Shown here piece by piece: positions 7,787-11,793 of a DNA stretch of 11,793 bases (position 1 is its first letter; each line of letters starts with the position of its first letter). A program made the position numbers and the translations under genes. The notes under the pieces are model-generated. The model saw only the letters and a program-made list of their open reading frames with translations. It searched no databases and was not told where the DNA came from. This stretch comes from Bacillota bacterium (GTDB lineage: Bacteria > Bacillota > Clostridia > Christensenellales > UMGS416): assembly GCA_023428265.1 (NCBI GenBank), contig JAEYYW010000040.1:1-11793 (forward strand). Direction: 5' to 3'.

Positions 7787-7860
7787 GGGGATTGGGGCGC
7801 CGGTCACGGGCATGCGTCAAGCCCTTGCCCTGTGATGGGAGAGGGGAGGGTTGGGCTTGG
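7787..7860. repeat. Decayed third copy of the G/C-block spacer repeat
   Basis: Starts with the exact 13-mer GGGGATTGGGGCG (7787-7799) that also begins copy B at 1357. After about 22 nt it has C-blocks then G-blocks (GCCCTTGCCCTG, then GGGAGAGGGGAGGGTTGGGC), the same layout as copy B. An outer inverted repeat CAAGCCC (7818-7824) / GGGCTTG (7853-7859) is visible. The match outside the 13-mer is loose, so common origin is inferred. The rest of the 7668-7999 spacer holds the two start regions and nothing else I recognise. Confidence 0.45.
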
Positions 7861-7913
7861 GTTGTGTGCAGTGAGTTCTCTGGCGATTAAAAGCCATCGA
7901 TTTGGTGTGCCGG

Positions 7914-7953
7914 CATGCTTACCGCATGTATTCGGCAGACAATCATGTATAAT
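7914..7953 (+). promoter_or_regulatory. Probable promoter of the TIM-barrel gene with an adjacent dyad
   Basis: A perfect TATAAT lies at 7948-7953, about 46 nt before the ATG at 8000. I find no good -35 at the right distance. In its place is an inverted repeat CATGC-ttacc-GCATG (7914-7928), overlapping the -35 zone. A weak -35 with a dyad there fits an activator-dependent promoter, but this is inference. Confidence 0.45.
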
Positions 7954-7999
7954 GGTATTGTCATATCTCCCGCACCAGGAAGAAAGGACGGAGGATCAC

Positions 8000-8839
8000 A
8001 TGGGTAACAAGCTTTTCCCGCGCACCACCATCGGCGGGCTGTCGGTGTCCCGCATGATCATGGGCACCAACAACATCATGGGCGGCAGCCACCGCACAAT
8101 GGCCCGCGACAACCACATCAAGGAAATCAACAACAACCGAGAGGCCGTGGCGGAGATCGTGCAGACCTATCTGGACCATGGTGTGGACACGATCATCGGC
8201 TGCCTGGTGGGTCATGACTTCGCGATGGACGGCATCCGCCTGGCGGAGCAGCGCTCCGGGCAAAAGGTGAATGTGATTGAGCTGGCTGTGTTTGACACGG
8301 CGGACAGCCCGGAAGCCCGCGCATCTGCTGAAGCGGTGATCAGGCGCTGCAAGGAGTCCGGCATCGATATCGTGCTGCCGCTTCACTATGTGGTGGAGCA
8401 GCTGATCAACAAGGGCAAGCGCAAAATTGAGCGGATTGAGGATTATCTGTATATGATCCGCAACCATGGCATGATTCCCGGCCTGTCGGCCCACATGCCG
8501 GAGGTTGTGGAGTTCACCGACGAAAACGGATATGACGTGGAGACCTACATCCAGATCTACAACGCGGCCGGTTTCCTGATGCAGATTGAGGTGGAAGGTG
8601 TGCACCGCGTGATCTGGGATGCAAAAAAGCCCGTGCTCACCATCAAGCCGATGGCCGCCGGGCATTTGAACCCCTTTGTGGGGCTCACCTTTGTGTGGAA
8701 CAGCATCCGCGAGCAGGACATGGTCGCCGTGGGCTGCATGACGCCCGGCGAGGTGCGCGAGGTTGTGGAATACTCCATGGCGGCGCTGGAGCACCGCAGG
8801 CCCGTGGTGGGCGAGAGGCTGCACCAATACGCCAAATAG
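8000..8839 (+). CDS. Aldo/keto reductase-like TIM-barrel protein of unknown function
   Basis: 279 residues, predicted cytoplasmic (no signal peptide or membrane helix). The overall pattern recalls an aldo/keto reductase barrel: an opening IGGLSVSRMIMGTNN (11-25), GVDTIIG (61-67), a central strand DIVLPLHY (123-130), a segment IPGLSAHMPEVVEF (159-172), and a C-terminal IKPMAAGHLNP (215-225) followed by VAVGCMTPGEVREVVEYS (242-259). The usual AKR catalytic Asp and Tyr (as in DTAxxYG) are replaced by IGCLVG, and the catalytic Lys is not evident; only a His like that of LHxx (H129) remains. A standard NADPH reductase activity is therefore doubtful; another barrel enzyme or a metal-binding role is possible. 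ATG 8000 has GGAGG 5 nt upstream (7990-7994); the open frame back to 7832 runs through the promoter and repeat DNA and is rejected. It is transcribed alone and converges on the next gene. Confidence 0.75.
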   Translation: MGNKLFPRTTIGGLSVSRMIMGTNNIMGGSHRTMARDNHIKEINNNREAVAEIVQTYLDHGVDTIIGCLVGHDFAMDGIRLAEQRSGQKVNVIELAVFDTADSPEARASAEAVIRRCKESGIDIVLPLHYVVEQLINKGKRKIERIEDYLYMIRNHGMIPGLSAHMPEVVEFTDENGYDVETYIQIYNAAGFLMQIEVEGVHRVIWDAKKPVLTIKPMAAGHLNPFVGLTFVWNSIREQDMVAVGCMTPGEVREVVEYSMAALEHRRPVVGERLHQYAK

Positions 8840-8853
8840 GGCAGGCCCTGGGA

Positions 8854-9966
8854 TCAGACGGTCAGGTCGATGTGCTGCAAAGTGCCGGCCTGGCCGTTTT
8901 CTTTGAGATATATGCCGGTGGACTGCACTGTGCCCAGGCTGTTGTTGCCGGTGTCCCTGATGTCAAAGGCCGATGCCACGTTGCCCAGATAAAGTGCGCC
9001 GATGCCTTTCTGGCCCAGCGCAAACAGCTTCATTTCGCCGTTTTCATCGGCCATCCAGATGCGCAGCTTGTCATAGATCGCGTCGTTTTCGTCGATCCAG
9101 CGGTTGCCGTCGGAGTCATATTGGGCAAGCTCCGCAAAGCCGTCGCCCATGGCCGGGCCGAAAAGCTCGCCGCCGTTGTTGATCACGCCATCCTCATTTT
9201 TGTCCAGCGCCAGAAATCCGGAGCCGGTCAGCAGGCGGGAAATCTGCTCCTGGTCGCCGTCGTTGTCCAGGTCAAAGAGGAAATCCCTCTGGGTGAGCCG
9301 CGGGCCTGCGCCATCCACTTTGATCACCAGCGGGTCAATTTTGGCGTCGCCTTCCCGGTAATGGATCTCGCTGGAGGCGTAGAATGACCGGCTCATGCGC
9401 ATCGTGACATTGAAGTCGATGCTCCTGCCGTCGGCGGTCTGGACGGAGCCGGACGCTGTGAACGCCATTGTCTGCTGTTCCGAATAGGTCTCCACCGAGT
9501 CATAGATGATGCCGTAGCCGGCCCGCTGCGGCGCGGCCTGTATCGGAGTGAGCGGAGCGGCTTGGCCCGATTCTATCTTCTTTGCCAGTTCCTGCAGTTT
9601 GTTTTTGTCCACCATCAGAAACCGGAACCGCTTGCCGGTGAGGCGATACATAAACTCCTCGATCATCTTGATCTTCTGCATGTCCTTGTCTGTCAGATCG
9701 AGATCACCGTCGGTGGCTGCTGCGCCGTTTGCCATGGCGGTTTCCAGAGGCTTTGCCTCGCCTTCCTTCGGGAGACGGATTGCCTTCAGGCTCAGCTTTT
9801 TTGCCAGAAAGGAAATATCCACCGAGTCCGCGTCCTGCGCCGGCAGGTTACGGATTGTGGTGCTGGGCCGGTTGCCCACCCATGCCTGCAATGTGGTCTG
9901 TCTGGTGCTGGATATGTCGAGTTTGCTCGTGGCCGCCATGTTGACGGTCGAATTTGCGATTTTCAT
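8854..9966 (-). CDS. Uncharacterised protein with EF-hand-like calcium-binding loops
   Basis: 370 residues. No signal peptide or membrane segment. The N-terminus (MKIANSTVNMAATSKL) is followed by a low-complexity region rich in Ala, Asp and Thr (to about 100), a helical stretch MIEEFMYRLTGKRFRFLMVDKNKL (101-124, conserved-looking), a beta-rich middle (150-220) and a C-terminal acidic block. That block holds FDLDNDGD (231-238), LDKNEDGVINNGGELFG (254-270) and YDSDGNRWIDEND (283-295). The last is a good DxDxNxxIxxxD EF-hand loop; the second is one residue too long; the first is partial. I know this as a widespread family of hypothetical proteins in Clostridia and proteobacteria, with no assigned function. 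ATG 9966 has GGGAGGT 7 nt upstream. The gene converges with the TIM-barrel gene, 14 nt between stops, with no clear terminator. Calcium binding is inferred. Confidence 0.85.
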   Translation of the reverse strand: MKIANSTVNMAATSKLDISSTRQTTLQAWVGNRPSTTIRNLPAQDADSVDISFLAKKLSLKAIRLPKEGEAKPLETAMANGAAATDGDLDLTDKDMQKIKMIEEFMYRLTGKRFRFLMVDKNKLQELAKKIESGQAAPLTPIQAAPQRAGYGIIYDSVETYSEQQTMAFTASGSVQTADGRSIDFNVTMRMSRSFYASSEIHYREGDAKIDPLVIKVDGAGPRLTQRDFLFDLDNDGDQEQISRLLTGSGFLALDKNEDGVINNGGELFGPAMGDGFAELAQYDSDGNRWIDENDAIYDKLRIWMADENGEMKLFALGQKGIGALYLGNVASAFDIRDTGNNSLGTVQSTGIYLKENGQAGTLQHIDLTV

Positions 9967-9997
9967 ATGCTGGACCTCCCTGTCCGTAATGTGCCAA

Positions 9998-10015
9998 GGC
10001 TGAGTCCTTTCAGCC
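9998..10015 (-). promoter_or_regulatory. Leader hairpin with GGA loop (possible CsrA site)
   Basis: Minus strand: GGCTGA-aaggac-TCAGCC, a perfect 6-bp stem with GGA in the loop. It lies in the leader of the EF-hand-like gene, 28 nt before a second GGA inside the Shine-Dalgarno sequence (ACAGGGAGGT). CsrA binds GGA in hairpin loops and represses by bridging such a site and one over the ribosome-binding site, as in the Bacillus subtilis hag leader. The geometry fits; whether the organism has CsrA is not visible here. Confidence 0.4.
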
Positions 10016-10025
10016 TGTATTTCAT

Positions 10026-10052
10026 ATATCGAAACGGGAGGGGCTAATATTA
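10026..10052 (-). promoter_or_regulatory. Candidate SigD (sigma-28) promoter of the EF-hand-like gene
   Basis: Minus strand: TAATATTA, 11-nt spacer, TTCGATAT. The sigma-28 consensus is TAAAGTTT-N11-GCCGATAA (SigD: GCCGATAT). The -35 matches 5 of 8, the -10 matches 5-6 of 8 including CGATA, and the spacing is exact. It would give a leader of about 50 nt. No better sigma-A promoter is evident nearby. Confidence 0.45.
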
Positions 10053-10091
10053 ATGCGAAAAAGCAAATTCTTTTCCGGACTCCTCGGGTAC

Positions 10092-10120
10092 AAAAAAGCC
10101 GCCGGGGTCACCGGCGGCTT
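10092..10120 (-). terminator. Intrinsic terminator of yajC
   Basis: Minus strand: perfect 10-bp stem AAGCCGCCGG / CCGGCGGCTT with loop TGACC, directly followed by more T (CTTTTTTG in all). It starts 17 nt after the yajC stop codon and separates yajC from the EF-hand-like gene promoter. Confidence 0.92.
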
Positions 10121-10136
10121 TGGTTGGGCCAGGAGA

Positions 10137-10457
10137 TTATTGCAAGTCGGCGTTGGTCTCTTCGCCGCCGCCTTCCACGGTGCTGATTGCAGCGCGGTCA
10201 AACACGATCTGCGTTTTGGCGCGGCTGGTCTCAATGGTCACCACATCGTCTCTGAGCTCCACGATGCGGCCGTGCACGCCGCCGATGGTCTTGATGCGGT
10301 CGCCCACCTTCATGTTCTTCATCATTTCAGCGCGAGCCTTCTTTTGCTTTTGCTGGGGGCGGAGCAGAAGGAAATAGAAAACCACAACAAGCAGCAGCAG
10401 CGGAACGATCTGCACCAAAAGCGCGGCTATGCCGCCCATGTTCTGCGGAACACCCAT
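10137..10457 (-). CDS. yajC: Preprotein translocase accessory subunit YajC
   Basis: 106 residues. A small inner-membrane protein that associates with SecDF and supports Sec export. It has one N-terminal transmembrane helix (about 10-32, IAALLVQIVPLLLLVVVFYFLLL), then the YajC signature RPQQKQKKARAEMMKNMKVGDRIKTIGGVHGRIVEL (33-68) and a short beta-rich cytoplasmic tail ending in an acidic stretch. Length and motif order are typical. ATG 10457 fits the family N-terminus; its ribosome site is weak (AGGA about 12 nt upstream), with no better choice. It is flanked by its own promoter and a strong terminator, so it is monocistronic here. The secD/secF and tgt genes, often near yajC, are not in the window. 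Confidence 0.95.
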   Translation of the reverse strand: MGVPQNMGGIAALLVQIVPLLLLVVVFYFLLLRPQQKQKKARAEMMKNMKVGDRIKTIGGVHGRIVELRDDVVTIETSRAKTQIVFDRAAISTVEGGGEETNADLQ

Positions 10458-10493
10458 TTTTTCACACCATCCTATGAACTTTTTCAGCTATTC

Positions 10494-10522
10494 ATGATAC
10501 ACTAAGGCAACCCGTGGCGCAA
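10494..10522 (-). promoter_or_regulatory. Probable promoter of yajC
   Basis: Minus strand: TTGCGC (10522-10517), 17-nt spacer, TATCAT (10499-10494). The -10 matches 5 of 6 and the -35 matches 3 of 6. It lies about 37 nt upstream of the yajC ATG. The remaining spacer up to 10570 shows no strong terminator for the small gene upstream. Confidence 0.5.
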
Positions 10523-10570
10523 CAGCTTGTTTGACAATCTTAGGAACTTTTAAGAGAACAAACCATTACC

Positions 10571-10828
10571 TTATGATTGGCGCTCAATTCTCTGCAATAG
10601 GTTGAAGATGATCTCCATCGATTCCAGCATTCGCTGGCGGATTTCGTCAATCCGCTCTGTCTGATGGTTGCTGGGCGGGAATTGGCCTGGATCCTCCAGC
10701 GTCTTTTTGTCGTCTTCGGTCAGCTGCACATACTGGCTCTGATCATCCAGTGCCAGAAGGAGCACTTTGTGATAGAGCTCGTCGTTTGTTTTGCCGCATC
10801 GCTGTTCAAACTGCTCCCTGAGAGTCAT
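10571..10828 (-). CDS. Small acidic helical protein, unknown
   Basis: 85 residues, not recognised. Sequence begins MTLREQFEQRCGKTNDELYHKVLLLALDD and ends RIDEIRQRMLESMEIIFNLLQRIERQS. Residues about 58-82 look like an amphipathic helix, possibly coiled-coil; residues 34-52 are polar with Pro. No signal peptide or membrane segment, one Cys (C11). The start is chosen at ATG 10828, where the sequence becomes protein-like; the frame upstream to 10996 is Arg/Cys-rich and overlaps the MGMT-like gene, so it is a shadow. The ribosome site is weak (GGTGGTG upstream). It follows the MGMT-like gene by 53 nt on the same strand and may be cotranscribed. A regulatory or adaptor role is possible but unsupported. 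Confidence 0.6.
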   Translation of the reverse strand: MTLREQFEQRCGKTNDELYHKVLLLALDDQSQYVQLTEDDKKTLEDPGQFPPSNHQTERIDEIRQRMLESMEIIFNLLQRIERQS

Positions 10829-10881
10829 CCGGATCACCACCCGGATTAGCGTTTGCGAAGTGAAGGGCAAGCATCCAGCGA

Positions 10882-11220
10882 TTATTTGCCTTGGGGCGCA
10901 ACCTTTTCCAGCGCTTCGTCTGTTTTCCAAAAACAGCTGGCAGCCACACGCCCGCTTTCCTGGAACAAAACGCCTTCGGCAATGAGCCGCGCCCATTGCT
11001 CGCCCTGGCCGAACACATAGCCCGGCACAAGCTCGCCGCCCGCTTTCACCACCCTGTGGCAGGGCAAACCCTCAGGGGCGCCGGCCACGGCTCTCGCTGC
11101 CCTGCGGGCAGCCTTTGGGTTGCCGGCCAATGCCGCCAGCATGCCGAAGGTGGCCACTTTGCCCTCGGGGATGTTGGCGATGAACATATAGATCAGTGTG
11201 CGGTATTCTTGCTCTGTCAT
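10882..11220 (-). CDS. One-domain MGMT-family (alkyltransferase-like) protein with PCHRV motif
   Basis: 112 residues, about the size of the C-terminal DNA-binding domain of O6-alkylguanine-DNA alkyltransferase alone; the N-terminal domain of Ogt/AGT is absent. Visible motifs: TLIYMFIANIPEGKVATFGMLAALAG (8-33, the helix-turn-helix entry), NPKAARRAARAVAG (34-47, with an Arg that could be the base-flipping arginine) and LPCHRVVKAGGELVPGY (52-68). The PCHRV cysteine (C54), which accepts the alkyl group in true transferases, is kept; classical alkyltransferase-like proteins have Trp there (PWHRV). The protein may repair alkylguanine itself or flag it for other pathways. ATG 11220 is chosen on homology, with GGAG 5 nt upstream. 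A short tail after residue 90 ends with helix-like KTDEALEKVAPQGK. Confidence 0.88.
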   Translation of the reverse strand: MTEQEYRTLIYMFIANIPEGKVATFGMLAALAGNPKAARRAARAVAGAPEGLPCHRVVKAGGELVPGYVFGQGEQWARLIAEGVLFQESGRVAASCFWKTDEALEKVAPQGK

Positions 11221-11232
11221 ATGCACTCCGAA

Positions 11233-11258
11233 ATAACGGGCCGGAGCCCGGCCCTTAT
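11233..11258 (-). terminator. Strong hairpin in the leader of the MGMT-like gene
   Basis: Perfect 7-bp stem GGGCCGG / CCGGCCC with a 3-nt loop, extended by ATAA/TTAT with one bulge. On the minus strand it is followed by GTTATTTC, a weak U-rich tail, and lies only about 13 nt before the ATG at 11220. It could end transcripts arriving from the Fpg/Nei gene, or act as an attenuator or translation block if the promoter is upstream. Which one cannot be decided by eye. Confidence 0.45.
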
Positions 11259-11300
11259 CTATAAGAGATGAGAAGCGCAAATTCTTCGTTTCCTGGGGGT

Positions 11301-11493
11301 CTGGGGGTTTGCAAGTTCCACCTCGACGATGCGGAAGCCAGGCGATTAGGCCGAGCGCCCTCTCGTATCATGCTTCGCATGACACTGCCGGGTTGGCATA
11401 ACTGTGTGAGGAGCGCGTACCTCGCGCGACGAGTTGTCGTCGGCCCGCCTGGCAGACGGCAACGGAGGGGTCTTGGGAACTTGCCTCCCCCAG
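11301..11493. repeat. Long nested imperfect palindrome (MITE-like or structured RNA)
   Basis: Arms pair in order: CTGGGGG (11301) / CCCCCAG (11487); GCAAGTTCC (11311) / GGAACTTGC (11476); CCTC (11321) / GAGG (11465); GCCAGGCG (11337) / CGCCTGGC (11446); GGCCGA (11349) / TCGGCC (11440). The centre has its own hairpins: TCATGC-ttc-GCATGA (11368-11382), TGCC-gggtt-GGCA (11386-11398) and CGACGA-gttg-TCGTCG (11427-11442, alternative to the outer fold). No credible gene covers it. It may be a non-autonomous mobile repeat or a structured transcript. Confidence 0.6.
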
Positions 11494-11502
11494 GGCTTTT
11501 CG

Positions 11503-11527
11503 GTTCCTTTTGGCCGCCAAAAGGAAC
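11503..11527. repeat. Perfect 25-nt palindrome after the Fpg/Nei stop codon
   Basis: Arms GTTCCTTTTGGC and GCCAAAAGGAAC, 12 bp each, around a single central base. It begins one base after the stop codon of the Fpg/Nei-family gene and is followed on that strand by CGAAAAGCCC, with no U-tract. So it is not a standard intrinsic terminator; it may be part of the adjoining repeat or a protein-binding site. Confidence 0.8.
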
Positions 11528-11528
11528 A

Positions 11529-11793
11529 CTAGATAGGCTGACATTTCTCACACACAAACCCGCTCGTGCTTCCTGTCTTGATCTTCTGGATCGCCGTGCC
11601 ACACTCCGGGCATGGTTGCCCTTCCTTATACCCGATCAACATTTCCTTAAACCCGCCGGGCTCGTCATACAAGCCATTTTCATAGGAAGCACCGCCAAGG
11701 TCCAGCGCAAGTTTCAGATAGGAGCGCATCGTGTCATAAACGCGGCGGCGCTCCTCCGCTGTGAGCGACTCGACGGGCCGCAGTGGGTGCACC
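11529..11793 (-). CDS. Fpg/Nei-family DNA glycosylase, C-terminal end (5'-partial)
   Basis: The last ~88 codons of a gene that begins beyond the right edge. HPLRPVESLTAEERRRVYDTMRS matches the helix-two-turn-helix region of Fpg/Nei enzymes; LGGASYENGLYDEPGGFKEML and GQPCPECGTAIQKI lead into the C-terminal zinc finger CPEC...CEKC, ending CQPI. This form (LGG...DEPGG..) fits the clostridial Fpg/Nei paralogue often labelled endonuclease VIII. The Arg of the zinc-finger loop in classical Fpg (GR.T..C) is replaced: here the loop reads GSTSGFVC. As I recall, this clostridial group lacks that Arg. It would remove oxidised bases, but the catalytic N-terminus is outside the window. The family is secure, the exact substrate not. 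Confidence 0.85.
   Translation of the reverse strand, partial: VHPLRPVESLTAEERRRVYDTMRSYLKLALDLGGASYENGLYDEPGGFKEMLIGYKEGQPCPECGTAIQKIKTGSTSGFVCEKCQPI

Noticed and set aside
7832..7999. 56-residue N-terminal extension of the TIM-barrel protein
   Set aside because: It crosses repeat DNA and the TATAAT at 7948; the ATG at 8000 has an ideal GGAGG site.
8838..8849. AGGGCAGGCCCT between two convergent genes as a terminator
   Set aside because: The loop would be only 2 nt and there is no U-tract on either strand.
9967..10030. Leader of the EF-hand-like gene as a cyclic di-GMP riboswitch
   Set aside because: Too short, and the conserved GEMM sequence blocks are not present; only a single small hairpin is seen.
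10829..10996. N-terminal extension of the small 85-residue protein
   Set aside because: Arg/Cys-rich shadow that overlaps the end of the MGMT-like gene.

Overview
The window looks like ordinary, fairly GC-rich chromosome from a member of the Clostridia (Firmicutes). The support is strong GGAGG-type Shine-Dalgarno sites, the rbgA (ylqF) - rnhB - yraN gene order, a clostridial-type Fpg/Nei paralogue and sigma-A-like promoters. This is inference; no rRNA or marker gene is present to fix the taxon. I see no phage genes, transposase, CRISPR array, tRNA or rRNA.

Layout. (1) 1-1224, plus strand: the 3' end of an MFS transporter overlapping an OGG1-type 8-oxoguanine DNA glycosylase. (2) 1225-1457: a convergent spacer with two G/C-block palindromes in opposite orientation, one of which ends the operon arriving from the right. 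(3) 7667-1458, minus strand: a three-gene operon from a good promoter at 7705-7733. It holds rbgA (50S assembly GTPase), a fused rnhB-yraN gene (RNase HII plus UPF0102 nuclease-like domain) and a 1461-residue membrane protein that joins two GT-C glycosyltransferases and two extracytoplasmic beta-sandwich modules. Successive genes overlap, so translation is probably coupled. (4) 7668-7999: a divergent spacer with a tandem heptamer repeat, a decayed copy of the spacer repeat and the start region of the next gene. (5) 8000-8839, plus: a TIM-barrel protein resembling aldo/keto reductases without the usual catalytic residues. (6) 9966-8854, minus: an uncharacterised protein with EF-hand-like calcium loops, preceded by a possible SigD (sigma-28) promoter and a leader resembling a CsrA target. 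(7) 10457-10137, minus: yajC with its own promoter and terminator. (8) 11220-10571, minus: a one-domain MGMT-family protein and a small unknown protein. (9) 11221-11528: a spacer dominated by a long nested palindrome and a perfect 25-nt palindrome. (10) 11793-11529, minus: the 3' end of an Fpg/Nei-family DNA glycosylase.

Functionally, the window mixes housekeeping (ribosome assembly, RNA/DNA hybrid removal, Sec accessory protein) with repair of oxidised and alkylated bases (OGG1-like, MGMT-like, Fpg/Nei-like) and surface glycosylation (the double glycosyltransferase). The least familiar parts are the double GT-C fusion, the rnhB-yraN fusion, the regulatory leader of the EF-hand-like protein and the repeat elements in the spacers. 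I do not see a clear new multi-gene system.
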